64,000 bases of DNA from an alpha proteobacterium U9-1i (GCA_000974665.1 BBSY01000001.1:186001-250000); one strand, 5' to 3'. Positions 27,111-37,449 are shown, numbered from the stretch's first letter. Program-made: numbers and translations. Notes: generated from the sequence alone by a model not told the origin.

Positions 27111-28508
27111 ATGCACAACGCTGACGCCGCGATCCGCATCGACCGCGGCGCCTGGAGCTGGGCGTTCTTCGAGTGGGGCCGCAATCCGTTCGTGTTGTTG
27201 TGCACGATCTACGTGCTGGGCCCGTTTATCGCGACCGTCGTGATCGGCGATCCGATCCGAGGGCAAGAGATCATCTCGGGCTGGCACAAAATGGCCGGGA
27301 TCATCGTCGCCCTCACGGCGCCGTTTCTCGGTGCGGCGGCGGATCGCATGGGGCGCCGCAAGCCGCTGCTGCTCGCGATTCTCGCCATCATGGCGCCAGC
27401 GATCCTGTTGCAGTATTTCGCGCGCCCTGACGGCGAGGGCCTGCCGCTGTGGCTGTTGGGTGCGGTGCTGGTGACGTCCAACGTGTGCTTTGCGTGGAGC
27501 GAAGTGCTGCACAATTCCATGCTGCCCAACGCGACAAAGCCAGCTCTTGTCTCGCGCCTCTCCGGTCTCGGCCTGGCTCTGGGCAATGCAGCGTCGGTGC
27601 TTTTGCTGATTTTTGTGCTGTTTGCGTTCGCGCTTCCTGGCCAAGTCGATTGGCCGTTTCTTCCACAGGCGCCCCTTTTCGGCTTAAACGCGGCGGAGCA
27701 CGAGCCAAGCCGCATCGTCGCGCCAATCGCCGCAATCTGGCTCGTTGCATTCGCCGTACCGCTGTTTCTCTACACGCCCGATCTCGTCACCACCGGTCAA
27801 AGCTTAGGCGCCGCAATCGCTGGCAGCGTTGGCAATGTGATGCGGACATTGCGCAAGTTGCGCGACTACCAAAACATCGCGCTCTTCCTTTTGGCGCGCA
27901 TGTTTTATGCAGACGGCAAGATCGCAATTCTGATTTTTGGCGGCGTCTACGCCGCCGGCGTGCTTGGATGGGATTTGATCGAGCTGCTCGCGTTCGGCGT
28001 GATCCTTTCGGTGTGCGCCGTATTTGGCGGCTTTGCCGGAGGCTGGCTCGACGAGCGGTTTGGACCGAAACGCGCCGTCCTGGTAGAGATCGGCGTCACG
28101 CTTGTCTGCCTCATCACCATGGTGTCGATGTCGGCGGAGCACATCTTCTTCTTCGTTGCCGTCGATCCAAACGCCACCGCATGGAACGGCCCCATCTTCC
28201 GCACGGCGCCCGAACTTGGGTACCTTGCCGCCGCCATGCTCATCGCTGTCTCGATCACGGCCGCCTTCGCGTCGAGCCGCACAATGATGGCGCGCCTCGC
28301 CCCGCGTGGCATGGAGGGCGAGTTGTTCGGGCTTTACGCCCTCTCGAACGCCGCAACGGCTTGGCTGGCGCCGTTGTTGGTGGAATATTTCACACGAACG
28401 TATCAGAGCCAGCAGGCTGGCTTTGCCGCGATTGCGCTGCTTTTGCTTGCTGGATTGGCGCTGTTGTTCAAGGTAACGCCGCCTGAAACAATCAGCGCGA
28501 CCGCGTGA
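27111..28508 (+). CDS. MFS transporter, UMF1/Atg22-like family
   Basis: 465-residue inner-membrane protein with about 12 transmembrane helices. The N-terminal WSWAFFEWGRNPFVLLCTIY and the loop AADRMGRRKPLL are typical of the UMF1 branch of the major facilitator superfamily (related to yeast Atg22), as is FASSRTMMARLAPRGMEGE in the later part. GGAGG lies 7 bases before the ATG. It is followed after 12 bases by the diheme cytochrome gene, suggesting co-transcription. The substrate is unknown; Atg22 exports amino acids from vacuoles. Confidence 0.85.
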   Translation: MHNADAAIRIDRGAWSWAFFEWGRNPFVLLCTIYVLGPFIATVVIGDPIRGQEIISGWHKMAGIIVALTAPFLGAAADRMGRRKPLLLAILAIMAPAILLQYFARPDGEGLPLWLLGAVLVTSNVCFAWSEVLHNSMLPNATKPALVSRLSGLGLALGNAASVLLLIFVLFAFALPGQVDWPFLPQAPLFGLNAAEHEPSRIVAPIAAIWLVAFAVPLFLYTPDLVTTGQSLGAAIAGSVGNVMRTLRKLRDYQNIALFLLARMFYADGKIAILIFGGVYAAGVLGWDLIELLAFGVILSVCAVFGGFAGGWLDERFGPKRAVLVEIGVTLVCLITMVSMSAEHIFFFVAVDPNATAWNGPIFRTAPELGYLAAAMLIAVSITAAFASSRTMMARLAPRGMEGELFGLYALSNAATAWLAPLLVEYFTRTYQSQQAGFAAIALLLLAGLALLFKVTPPETISATA

Positions 28509-28520
28509 GGCGAAGGACGC

Positions 28521-30206
28521 ATGAAGCACCGCACCGCTGTTTTTTCCGTCATCGGCTTATCCTTCGCGCTCGCCGCGTGCGCAGCTGGCTTGCGTGATTT
28601 CACCCGCGGCTACGCCGAGGGCCGCGCGAGCGCGCTCAGCCAATATGCCGACCGCGCGCTCACTCCCGCGCAGCAAGGCGCCATTGCTTTTACGCTCAGC
28701 GATTTCGGCGCGCTCAACACCGATACGCTTGAGACACACGCGGTGCCTTGGCGGCTCGCGGTTGCGGCGCTTGCGCTTCGCGACGCCGACGAGAATGGCG
28801 GCAATGTCGAACTGGCGCGCATCCGACCGATCATGACCCGGTTTGGGTTCCTCTATCCGGAGCGCATCGCCAATTGGCCAACAGGTCTCACACAGCCGGT
28901 GCGCGAACTTGAAGCGCCGATGGGGTTGTCGATCGGCCTGGTGGAGCGCGACGTGCCCGCGATCCGCCTAACGGCCGCCAACCTCGCTTGCGCCAGTTGC
29001 CACGCCGGACACGCTTATGACGCAACCGGCATGCCGCAACCGGATGTCGCTTATCTCGGCGTGCCAAACACCTCTCTCGACCTCGAAGCCTACGTGCGTG
29101 AAATCTACACCGCGTTCAAAGCCGCGCGTCGGGACGAGGTTCGCCTTCTGCAGGCGGTGCGCACGCTGTTTCCGGAAACGACCGTCACGGAAATGCGGAC
29201 GATCAATGATTTCGTCCTGCCCCGCTTGCAGGCGCGCATGGATGCGCTCGAAGCTTCTGGCGACCGACCGCTACCGTTCGTCAACGGTGCGCCGGGGCTC
29301 ACCAACGGCGTCGCGGCATTGCGCATGCAATTCGGATTGTTGGACGAGGACTCTTTCGACACCGCGCGCGGCTTCACCTCGATCCCTGACCTCGGCGCGC
29401 GCGGCTTTCGCACGGCGCTGCTCTATGACGCCGCTTACGCGCCGCGCACCGGTGCGCGCGCGCGTGTGATGGGCGCGTCTGACGTTACGCAGGCGCACCT
29501 CGACGACCTCGCCGCCGTGACCGCCTTTTTCACGGTGCCGAGCATGGGCGTCCATCCAGACCGCGCAGCGGTGCACCTCGGCGAAGCCCGCGCCGTCTTC
29601 TCCTATCTTGGCGATTATCGCGCGCCACGTTTTCCTGGCCGGATCGATCAACGGCGCGCCACGCGGGGGCGCGCGCTCTACGCGGAGCGCTGTGCGAGTT
29701 GCCACGGCGCATATGACGAAAGCGCTACTGAACCGGCGCTGGTCTCCTTTCCAAACTGGATTGGTCCATTCGACACCGATCCCGCGCGCGCGGCAGCGTT
29801 CGACTCACGCACGGCCGACGCGGTCGCCGCGTCGGCGTATGGCGCGATGCTCGACGCGCGCGCAACCGGCCAATATGCGGCGCCGCTGCTAACCGGTTTG
29901 TGGCTCACTGCGCCGTATCTGCACAACGGGTCGGTTCCGACGATTTGGCATCTGATGAACCCTGAGACGCGCCCCGCGCGGTTCATGGTGGGCGGCCATC
30001 GCCTCAATTACACACGCCTCGGCATCGATGGCGAAGCCACGCCGGCGGGCGACTACATCTATCCAACGAATTATCGGCCTTGGTCGCGCGTCGTCACGAT
30101 CGATACGCGCGCGACGGGCTTGTCCAACCGCGGACACGGCGCACAGTTTGCGAATATGAGCGCCAATCAGAAGCGTGACCTGATCGAATATCTCAAGCTG
30201 CTCTAG
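28521..30206 (+). CDS. Diheme c-type cytochrome lipoprotein (MauG/RoxA-like)
   Basis: 561 residues. A lipobox (SFALAACAAG) directs it to the periplasm as a lipoprotein. Two heme-attachment motifs are seen: C157ASCH161 and C391ASCH395, the second in a normal cytochrome c domain (GRALYAERCASCHGAYDE ... ENGS-like LHNGSVPTIWHLM). The layout resembles the diheme peroxidase/RoxA group, in which one heme can be catalytic. The large domain between the hemes lacks a match I recognise. It lies 12 bases after the MFS gene; the 3' end overlaps the convergent nitroreductase by 4 bases. Confidence 0.82.
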   Translation: MKHRTAVFSVIGLSFALAACAAGLRDFTRGYAEGRASALSQYADRALTPAQQGAIAFTLSDFGALNTDTLETHAVPWRLAVAALALRDADENGGNVELARIRPIMTRFGFLYPERIANWPTGLTQPVRELEAPMGLSIGLVERDVPAIRLTAANLACASCHAGHAYDATGMPQPDVAYLGVPNTSLDLEAYVREIYTAFKAARRDEVRLLQAVRTLFPETTVTEMRTINDFVLPRLQARMDALEASGDRPLPFVNGAPGLTNGVAALRMQFGLLDEDSFDTARGFTSIPDLGARGFRTALLYDAAYAPRTGARARVMGASDVTQAHLDDLAAVTAFFTVPSMGVHPDRAAVHLGEARAVFSYLGDYRAPRFPGRIDQRRATRGRALYAERCASCHGAYDESATEPALVSFPNWIGPFDTDPARAAAFDSRTADAVAASAYGAMLDARATGQYAAPLLTGLWLTAPYLHNGSVPTIWHLMNPETRPARFMVGGHRLNYTRLGIDGEATPAGDYIYPTNYRPWSRVVTIDTRATGLSNRGHGAQFANMSANQKRDLIEYLKLL

Positions 30207-31156
30207 CTGAGGATCAGCTCGCGCGCGGGAAGACGCACGCGCGGCGATTGCACGAAATTCGCGGGTCGTCGGCCGATACGGAAAACGGTGACGAGCTTGC
30301 GTTGTTTGAGGTTTGCCTCATTCAGCAGGCGCGATGCAGCGCGCGGCACATCCGCGAGCACCGACATCGGACACAACGCGAGACCGACACGCTCAACTTC
30401 CAACCAAACGCGGTAGAAGCGTCGTCCGGTCTCGAGTTCATCCTCATCGGCTGGGCGGTGAAACAAGGCGGTCGCGGCCGCGCTTCTAACTTTTCCGCTT
30501 TCCGCGATAAGCGGCTTGGCCAAACCGATCGCGTCGAGCAGAGGGAACGCGCAACCGAGCACAACACCCGCGCCGGCCGCTTCAAACGCCGACAGCGCCA
30601 TATGCGGCGCGTTCAACCCATCACGAGAAAAGTTTGCGTGGCGTGGTGACAGTCGCATCCAAGACAAAAGTTCGGCCCGATAGGCGCGGTCGCGCAAAAC
30701 CTCCATGCTCACGTCGTCGAACAAGCGCGCAATTTCCGCGCGCGCATCCACGGATGCAAGCACGTGCAGATCGTCACAAGCCGTCTGAAGCTCCTCCAGC
30801 GCAGCGCGGTCATGCTCATTTGGTGTGGCGAATGCGCCGCGGTAGCTCGCGCGCGTCGCCGCAAGCGGCGCCAAGCGATCCGGAGCGCCGCCACTGATGA
30901 TACACGCGCGTCGCTCTACGATCTCAGCGCCAAGGCCGCGTTCCGACAAGGCCAGCGCCAGCCCTTCGATCGCGGCGCCGAGGCTTTTCAGGTTGTCGTT
31001 GCCCGCAGGGTCACCCACCAAAAGCCGACGCGCTGGGTCCTCACAGATCTCGATCGTGCGTTCATCCACGAACTTGAAGCGCGCCGGCTGGATATTGTGA
31101 ACCGATGGCGCTCGGTTCGCCGCCGCCACAAGATCAAGGCGCTCGCGCTCGTTCAT
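30203..31156 (-). CDS. Nitroreductase-family flavoprotein (Acg/MoeY C-terminal-like)
   Basis: 317 residues. AANRAPSVHNIQPARFKF at the start is the FMN-binding pattern of the Acg-type nitroreductase branch, and RASYRGAFATPNEHDRAALE belongs to the same group. It is the last of five overlapping genes (ATGA with the acetyltransferase upstream) that include a ThiF/E1-like protein; in mycobacterial Rv1355c-type proteins a ThiF domain and a nitroreductase domain are fused, so the two probably act in one pathway. A flavin-dependent oxidation or reduction of an activated peptide or metabolite is plausible but unproven. Confidence 0.78.
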   Translation of the reverse strand: MNERERLDLVAAANRAPSVHNIQPARFKFVDERTIEICEDPARRLLVGDPAGNDNLKSLGAAIEGLALALSERGLGAEIVERRACIISGGAPDRLAPLAATRASYRGAFATPNEHDRAALEELQTACDDLHVLASVDARAEIARLFDDVSMEVLRDRAYRAELLSWMRLSPRHANFSRDGLNAPHMALSAFEAAGAGVVLGCAFPLLDAIGLAKPLIAESGKVRSAAATALFHRPADEDELETGRRFYRVWLEVERVGLALCPMSVLADVPRAASRLLNEANLKQRKLVTVFRIGRRPANFVQSPRVRLPARELILS

Positions 31157-32262
31157 GCGAGCGACTTACGGAACAGATGCAGACGGTGCAGCCGGCGTGC
31201 GCCAAGCTTCTCCACCTGCCTGAGGCTCGCGGCGTTCTCATCGGCGATCCAGGTGACACCCAGCTTTTCGTAGCCAGCGGCGCGAAGATTGGTGAGCACC
31301 CGATAGAGCATCGCCGTGTTCAGCCCCCGACCTTGGTGAGCCGCGGCGGTGGAGTAATAGATGATCACGGCGCGCTTTCGGCTCAACCGATGCTTCAGAA
31401 ATTCAATCGGCGCGCGCCAACCATATTCGCCGTTAATGGCCTGCATGAAGGGATTGAGGTCGGGAATGCACACCACCACGCCCGCCGCCCGCCCATTGGC
31501 GCGCACGCAAGACGAAATGCGCGGATCGAGAATCCACATCATCTCCTTGGCGTGGAACTCATATTCCTCGCGCGTCAACGGCACAAACATTGGGTTCTTG
31601 TGGAAACCGTCATTGAGCGCCGCACGCGCATCTTCGAGCCGCTCCGCAAAGCCGCGCCGATCAATCGGCATCCATGTGTAGGATGGGTCTGACAACGCCG
31701 CGCGCGCCTTGTCGGTGACGATCGCCTCCGGCTCGGCGCGGCGCAGATCGATCTCCCAGGTGCTCACCGGAAAAAACTGTTCAAAGCCGGCGCGCTGCAG
31801 GTGCTTGGCGATATGCGGCGGCGAATAGACCATGTCCGTGTAGGGTTGGTTCTCGAACCCTTCGGTCAGCACGCCGATTTGTTGCATGGCGGTGAGGTTG
31901 AAATTGCCGGCCAATTCCGCGCAACCCCGCGCACGCACAAACCGCTCCGCGGCGCCGAGCAATGCATTCGCGGCATCGGCATCGTCGGCCACGTCAAAAA
32001 ACCCAAAATAGCCCCGCGCCAGTTTGTGGAGCGCGTTCGACGCACCGTGGACATGCGCACAGATGCGTCCGACGGGGCGTCCATCGCGATGCGCCGTGAA
32101 GATCTCGAAAGGATTACCGGCCTTGAAGAGCGGGTTCTTGGCCGCATCAAAATAGCGCTCAACGTCCGTCCACATCGGTGACACGTAGAGCGAGTTTGCG
32201 CCATACGCCTCGAATGCCGCGCGGAAGAAGGCGCGCTTGTCGCCTGTGCGAATCTCAATCAT
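31153..32262 (-). CDS. GNAT-like N-acyltransferase (YghO-type)
   Basis: 369 residues from the ATG at 32262 (MIEIRTGDKRAFFRAAFEAY). The N-terminal half has the shape of a GNAT fold (GRPVGRICAHVHGASN; FGFFDVADDADAANALLGAA), and the C-terminal half repeats acyltransferase-like features (KRAVIIYYSTAAAHQGRGLN; TWIADENAASLRQVEKLGAR). This two-lobed layout is seen in YghO-like proteins. It overlaps the membrane-protein gene by 8 bases and the nitroreductase gene by 4, so all are co-translated. The acyl donor and acceptor are unknown. Confidence 0.75.
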   Translation of the reverse strand: MIEIRTGDKRAFFRAAFEAYGANSLYVSPMWTDVERYFDAAKNPLFKAGNPFEIFTAHRDGRPVGRICAHVHGASNALHKLARGYFGFFDVADDADAANALLGAAERFVRARGCAELAGNFNLTAMQQIGVLTEGFENQPYTDMVYSPPHIAKHLQRAGFEQFFPVSTWEIDLRRAEPEAIVTDKARAALSDPSYTWMPIDRRGFAERLEDARAALNDGFHKNPMFVPLTREEYEFHAKEMMWILDPRISSCVRANGRAAGVVVCIPDLNPFMQAINGEYGWRAPIEFLKHRLSRKRAVIIYYSTAAAHQGRGLNTAMLYRVLTNLRAAGYEKLGVTWIADENAASLRQVEKLGARRLHRLHLFRKSLA

Positions 32263-33430
32263 CGACGGCCTGCCCTGCCAATTTCGCGAGCAAGCGCAAT
32301 TGCAGATCGACGTCCGGACCGCCGCCCACACGTGGCATGTTCACGAACAACAGGCGCATCGGCGACTGCGTCACCAACACGGCGTGCGTCGCTTCTTGCT
32401 CGTCAAACAGCACGCCCAATTGCTCCAACGCGCCGCCTTGCACCCCTCTGGTTTCCGCGACATTCAAGACTGGCGCGCCGGCGAACACACCCAACAACGC
32501 GCTTTGATCATATCCAGCCAGTGCGGGGCCATCGAGTACGCGCGCGCGCTCAAGTTCCGGCGCATCCAGCACGCGATCCAGGAATTCGTCCAAATCGCCA
32601 CTGGGCGCCTCCGCGAGCGCGCGCCAAAACGAGACGCGCCGCCTCGCAAGGCGCTGCTCGCGCACTGCTTGAACAATCCGGAACAGCAGCACCAGCGACA
32701 ACATGATCGCAAAGGCCCGCAACGCGACGAGCGTGCTCGGCATATCAAACACGAACGCAAACACAGCGAACGCCAATACCGCCGCCGCGACGCTCCAGAG
32801 CAGCTCAAACAGGATCGCGAGGCCGCCGCCGCCATGCGCAGTCACACGCGCGACGGCGAAGATGAACACCAACAGCCCAAGCCCGCCCGCGCGCACCGGG
32901 GAAACGCCAGCTGCGGCCAGAAAGTCCGTCGCCGCCAGAGGCAATGCGATCACAAGGCCGACAAATAACGCACCGATCGCAGCATTCTCCGCGCGGGATA
33001 AGCTCGCTCGTTCACGCGACGCCAACAGCCAAGCGATCGCAGCCAAACTGAGCGCAACGAAGCCTCCCAGCATCCAGGCAAAGGCCGGCGCGGCGGACAC
33101 GGGCCGCAACAGGCCAGCCATCGCAAACACCAACGCGCCAGCAACCAAGACGCGCTTCATCAGGCCGGGCGCGTGGCGGCGCATCAGCCCCTCCGCCAGG
33201 ATCAAAGCGAACAGCGGCACCAATGCGGCGAGCGCCTCTTCGACACGTCGCAGCACTTCCAAGTCGAAACCCCAACGCATCGCCCGCACGCCGACCAACA
33301 CCATGAGCAACGCGAACAAAGTGGCTAGTCGCTGATCGACGGGCGATGCGCCGCGCGTTTGCGCCAACACGTAAGCCGCCGCGCCGATCAGCGCCAAGAC
33401 GTTCAACGCGACGCTGACGTCGGCATTCAT
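32255..33430 (-). CDS. Polytopic membrane protein of the ThiF operon, function unknown
   Basis: 391 residues from the ATG at 33430, which overlaps the ThiF stop as ATGA. Eight or so hydrophobic helices occupy residues 5-280 (VALNVLALIGAAAYVLAQT first); a soluble C-terminal domain of about 110 residues follows (FWRALAEAPSGDLDEFLDRV onwards). No known family was recognised. Its place inside a modification-enzyme operon suggests a transporter, a membrane anchor for the pathway, or the enzyme acting on a lipid. Confidence 0.7.
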   Translation of the reverse strand: MNADVSVALNVLALIGAAAYVLAQTRGASPVDQRLATLFALLMVLVGVRAMRWGFDLEVLRRVEEALAALVPLFALILAEGLMRRHAPGLMKRVLVAGALVFAMAGLLRPVSAAPAFAWMLGGFVALSLAAIAWLLASRERASLSRAENAAIGALFVGLVIALPLAATDFLAAAGVSPVRAGGLGLLVFIFAVARVTAHGGGGLAILFELLWSVAAAVLAFAVFAFVFDMPSTLVALRAFAIMLSLVLLFRIVQAVREQRLARRRVSFWRALAEAPSGDLDEFLDRVLDAPELERARVLDGPALAGYDQSALLGVFAGAPVLNVAETRGVQGGALEQLGVLFDEQEATHAVLVTQSPMRLLFVNMPRVGGGPDVDLQLRLLAKLAGQAVDD

Positions 33431-34305
33431 GCGGGGCCCATCATTTGCGCCATGAATCGCCGTACCAGCGCGCCTTTCAGTGCGGAGATCGGCCACGGCA
33501 ACGGCTTTTCCACACACGGCCCGTGTGGGTTGAAGAAATAGCCCCGGTGGTCAGCTCCGCCCGGTTTGCCCAGGATCAATCGGATCGCCTCATAGGCCAT
33601 CAGATTGCCGGTCGTGATCACCATCGGCGCAAACGAGAAGCGCTTGCGCTTTCCGGCCGCCAGTTCGGCTGCGATACCGAGATCGACGTATTTGTGCGTG
33701 CTTGAATGCGTCAGCGCCCATTCGAGCTCCTTCATAAGGCACGCTTGGCGATCTTCGTCGCTAATCTCGCGCCAATCCTTACCGACCGTCGGATAGCCCA
33801 TGCGCTCTTCTGGCCGGGGATCATCCGGGCGCACGACATACACAGATGGCAACGTGGCGGCATACGCATCAATCACCGTGGCTCGTCTCTCGCGTGCGAC
33901 GCGATACATGCGCACGCCTGCTTGCGCATCGTCCGTGCCGTTGACGATCACTGAATGGGCAGTTGCCAAGCCTTCGATCTGATCCAGCCATTCGGCGCCA
34001 AGCACCCTCACGGTCGCTTGCGGATTGATGCGCGCCATCGCCGCCGCCGCCGCCTCGGCTTTCAAGGTTCCAGCGGTGTCCGTAAACGCGAACACCTGGC
34101 GATTGAGATTCGAGATTTCGAACGTATCGACGTCGGCGATCGTAAAATGGCCAACGCCAGCGCGCACCAGGCTCAGCAAGGCAGCGCCGCCCATGCCGCC
34201 GACGCCTGGAATGAACACGCGCGCAGCGCACAGCTTTTCTTGCTCTTCCGGTGTAACGAATCCGAGATTTCGCGTCGTCATCTCGGCGTAAGTGAAATCC
34301 GTCAT
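33427..34305 (-). CDS. ThiF/E1-like adenylyltransferase
   Basis: 292 residues from the ATG at 34305, which overlaps the upstream acyltransferase stop (ATGA). The Rossmann nucleotide-binding motif is VFIPGVGGMGGAALLSLVRA, followed by the E1 signature DVDTFEISNLNRQVFA with the conserved N and R residues and by NGTDDAQAG. The CxxC zinc pairs of MoeB/ThiF are absent. E1-like proteins adenylate C-terminal carboxylates of small ubiquitin-like or peptide substrates; no such carrier gene is seen next to it. It pairs with a nitroreductase as in the Rv1355c group. Confidence 0.85.
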   Translation of the reverse strand: MTDFTYAEMTTRNLGFVTPEEQEKLCAARVFIPGVGGMGGAALLSLVRAGVGHFTIADVDTFEISNLNRQVFAFTDTAGTLKAEAAAAAMARINPQATVRVLGAEWLDQIEGLATAHSVIVNGTDDAQAGVRMYRVARERRATVIDAYAATLPSVYVVRPDDPRPEERMGYPTVGKDWREISDEDRQACLMKELEWALTHSSTHKYVDLGIAAELAAGKRKRFSFAPMVITTGNLMAYEAIRLILGKPGGADHRGYFFNPHGPCVEKPLPWPISALKGALVRRFMAQMMGPA

Positions 34306-35249
34306 GTCGCCGCCCTCGCAACACGGAGCGAGCCCCATGGCGTCTTTGCATCGAACCAGTGCAAGATCGGCAACACCAATGACTGCACCATAAGGAAGGC
34401 CCCGCTGAGCAGCACGCCGGGCAGGCTTTCTCGCGGCACCACATCCCACACATAGGCTTGCGCGGCGCTCATGTTTACTTGCCCGAGCTGCAAGAAATCA
34501 TCGCCGCGCGCATAATTCAGTTCTCGCGCAGCGGCGCTGTTGAACTTTTCCTTACGGTGCTTCGGCGCCTCGTCGAAGGATTTCTTCAAATCGTCGGAAC
34601 CGCCGGTGTAGGCGTCGGTGATCACGAAACGCGCTTCGTCAAATCCGGCGTCGGCGCCCACGCCGAACGCGTGGCGATGCGACGCCATGATCTGGCGGGC
34701 GAGCAACACATGTTCGAAGCTCGGGCGGCTGGGTTCCGGCGTGGGATATACGTGCGCGAAGCTTTCCGTCACCATCCCAAAAACGGCCGGCACCTGGGTG
34801 ACGTTCGACACCCAGATCGGCCTGGCGCTGCCCCGTAGAAACAGAATGAAGCAGGTAAAACCATAGAGCAGCCACGACATGCCGCGATTGCGCGCCGCAG
34901 GATCCACCATCACAAGGCCCAGGTGCAGCACATCCGTTGCGCGACCGCGCAACGACACCGGCAACCACGCAAGCGCGTTGAATGCAACCGGCGCACCGCT
35001 CGCGCGATCGTACAGGATTGTGATGACGGAGGCCTTCAAACGCTCCGCATCGCCGCCAAGAACCCCGTAGCTAAGATCGCCGTCCGGCAGCGTCGCGCGC
35101 GCCACCGTGCGCACATCGCGCACCAGCGCCGCCAGCTCGTCCGCACTCATCCACGAACCGGGCCGGTCCACCACGCGCGTGCGAATGTCCGCGGACGAAT
35201 TCATCGACAGATCGAGATGATCCTGCCTCAACGCGCGCAGCCATAGCAT
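34302..35249 (-). CDS. GNAT-like N-acyltransferase, first gene of the ThiF operon
   Basis: 315 residues; the ATG at 35249 follows GGGGAGGG. LHLGLVMVDPAARNRGMSWL is a clear acyl-CoA or acyl-ACP-binding motif A of the GNAT fold (R/Q-x-x-G-x-G/S type). A hydrophobic patch near the end (LPGVLLSGAFLMVQSLVLPI) may place it at the membrane. The size and mixed features recall N-acyl amino acid synthases, but this is weak. It probably marks the start of the operon running to 30203. Confidence 0.68.
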   Translation of the reverse strand: MLWLRALRQDHLDLSMNSSADIRTRVVDRPGSWMSADELAALVRDVRTVARATLPDGDLSYGVLGGDAERLKASVITILYDRASGAPVAFNALAWLPVSLRGRATDVLHLGLVMVDPAARNRGMSWLLYGFTCFILFLRGSARPIWVSNVTQVPAVFGMVTESFAHVYPTPEPSRPSFEHVLLARQIMASHRHAFGVGADAGFDEARFVITDAYTGGSDDLKKSFDEAPKHRKEKFNSAAARELNYARGDDFLQLGQVNMSAAQAYVWDVVPRESLPGVLLSGAFLMVQSLVLPILHWFDAKTPWGSLRVARAAT

Positions 35250-35322
35250 GCGACCCTCCCCGCCGAGCCCAGATCAAGCGTCGCTCGCATCTACGCCAAG
35301 CGGCGCGGCCAGGCAAACAATG

Positions 35323-37449
35323 TCAACGCGCTTTCGCGCGCCGCCGGAACGCATGCAGAAGAGGTTCGGTGTAGCCGTTGGGTTGCGATACGCCCTCAAG
35401 GATCAGCGCGCGCGCCGCCAGGAACGCCAAGCTAGCGCCGGGAGCGGACGCCATGGGGCGATAGAGCGGATCCGCGCTGTTTTGCGCGTCAACGACCGCG
35501 GCCATTCTAAGCAGCGCCGCATCGACATCCGCCTCGGAGCAAATCCCATGGAGTAGCCAGTTCGCGATGTGCTGCGAGGAAATGCGCAAGGTCGCACGGT
35601 CCTCCATGAGGCCGACATCGTGAATGTCCGGCACCTTGGAGCAACCTACGCCCTGATCAATCCAGCGCACCACGTAACCGAGGATGCCTTGCGCGTTGTT
35701 GCTCAGCTCCGCCTCGATCTCCGCGCGCGTCCAAGCCGGTGGGCCCGCGAGCGGGATCGTCAACAGGCGCTCAACGCTTGGGACAGGTTGCGCTGCGATC
35801 TCGCGCTGCCGCACCGCCACATCGACCATATGATAATGCATGGCATGCAGCGTCGCGGCAGTCGGGCTCGGCACCCACGCCGTCGTCGCGCCCGCGTTAG
35901 GATGCGCAATCTTCTGCGTGACCATATCGGCCATGCGATCTGGCGCCGCCCACATGCCCTTGCCGATCTGCGCGCGACCGGAAAACCCGTAGGCCAAGCC
36001 GATGCCGACATTGCGGCTCTCATAGGCTGCGATCCAGTCCGCACTCTTCATGTCGGCTTTACGAACCATCGCGCCGGCGTGCATCGACGTATGAATTTCA
36101 TCACCCGTGCGGTCGAGGAACCCGGTGTTGATGAACACGATGCGATCCTTCACGGCGTGGATGCAGGCCGGGAGATTCGCGGAGGTTCGGCGCTCCTCAT
36201 CCATCAGGCCGATCTTGATCGTGTGGCGCGCGAGCCCTAGCAAATCCTCGACCGCATCGAACAACCGATCAGAGAATGCTGCCTCCTCGGCGCCATGCAT
36301 TTTCGGCTTCACGATATAGATCGACCCAGTGCGGCTGTTTTTGAGCCGGCCCAGCCCAAGCACGTCGTGCATGCCGATCAAGGATGTGACGATCGCGTCG
36401 AGAATGCCCTCAGGCGCGTCTTCTCCGCTTGGCAATTGCAGCGCCGGTGTTCGCATGAGGTGCCCGACATTGCGGACGAACAGCACACTACGGCCCGGCA
36501 AACTGAGAGGTCCGCCATCCGGCGCCATGAATGCGCGATCATCAGCTATCACGCGCGTGATCGCGCGGCCGCCTTTGTCAAAGGTCGCGGATAAATCCCC
36601 GGCCATCAGTCCGAGCCAGTTCGCGTAGGCCTCGACCTTGTCCTCCGCATCGACGGCGGCGATTGAATCTTCGAGATCGACAATGGTCGTCAGCGCCGCT
36701 TCAAGCATAACATCGACCACACCGGCGCGGTCGCTCGCGCCGACGGGGTGATGCTTGTCGATGCGTATTTCGATGTGCAAACCATTGTGTCGGAGCAGGA
36801 TCGCGCTCGGGCTTTCGGGTGCGCCGTTGTATCCGACAAAGGCGGTGACATCCGCGAGCGCCGGAGAAAGCGCGCCGCCTTGCACAGTGTAGGCATTCAC
36901 CTCCGCATGCGAGCCACGCGCCAACGGAACCGCGTCGTCCAAAAACGCGCGCGCACGCGCGACGACGGCGGCGCCGCGCATCGCATCATACCCAGGCGTC
37001 ACCGGGCCTGGAATGACGTCTGTTCCGTAGAGCGCGTCGTAGAGCGATCCCCATCTCGCGTTCACGGCGTTCAGAACGAAACGTGCGTTTCGCGCCGGCG
37101 CCACCAATTGCGGCCCGGCCATGAGCGCGATTTCAGCATCCACGTTGGTGGGATTTATCGCAAACGGCGCCGGCTCGGGGTCAAAATATCCGACCTCACC
37201 GAGGAAGCGTACATACTCCGCCGCGTCGTACTCGGCGTGGGCGCGCCACCAATCATCGATCCGTGATTGCAGCTCATCACGGCGCGCCAACAGGGCTGCA
37301 TTTTCGGGCGTGAAACGCTCAAAAACTTGCGCAACGCCATCCCAGAACGCACGGGGTTCGATGCCCACGCCAGGTAGAGCCCTCGTTTCGATGAAATCCG
37401 CGAGAACGCGCGCAACTCTGAGCCCAGAACGCTCCACAAAACCCGACAT
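35323..37449 (-). CDS. glcB: Malate synthase G
   Basis: 708 residues (E. coli GlcB 723). It condenses glyoxylate with acetyl-CoA to malate in the glyoxylate shunt or glycolate use. Landmarks include [20 protein letters not shown] (acidic residues for Mg binding), [12 protein letters not shown] with the catalytic region, [13 protein letters not shown] and [16 protein letters not shown]. The C-terminal part [18 protein letters not shown] is normal. It appears to be a single-gene unit; isocitrate lyase is not in the window. Confidence 0.96.
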   Translation of the reverse strand: MSGFVERSGLRVARVLADFIETRALPGVGIEPRAFWDGVAQVFERFTPENAALLARRDELQSRIDDWWRAHAEYDAAEYVRFLGEVGYFDPEPAPFAINPTNVDAEIALMAGPQLVAPARNARFVLNAVNARWGSLYDALYGTDVIPGPVTPGYDAMRGAAVVARARAFLDDAVPLARGSHAEVNAYTVQGGALSPALADVTAFVGYNGAPESPSAILLRHNGLHIEIRIDKHHPVGASDRAGVVDVMLEAALTTIVDLEDSIAAVDAEDKVEAYANWLGLMAGDLSATFDKGGRAITRVIADDRAFMAPDGGPLSLPGRSVLFVRNVGHLMRTPALQLPSGEDAPEGILDAIVTSLIGMHDVLGLGRLKNSRTGSIYIVKPKMHGAEEAAFSDRLFDAVEDLLGLARHTIKIGLMDEERRTSANLPACIHAVKDRIVFINTGFLDRTGDEIHTSMHAGAMVRKADMKSADWIAAYESRNVGIGLAYGFSGRAQIGKGMWAAPDRMADMVTQKIAHPNAGATTAWVPSPTAATLHAMHYHMVDVAVRQREIAAQPVPSVERLLTIPLAGPPAWTRAEIEAELSNNAQGILGYVVRWIDQGVGCSKVPDIHDVGLMEDRATLRISSQHIANWLLHGICSEADVDAALLRMAAVVDAQNSADPLYRPMASAPGASLAFLAARALILEGVSQPNGYTEPLLHAFRRRAKAR

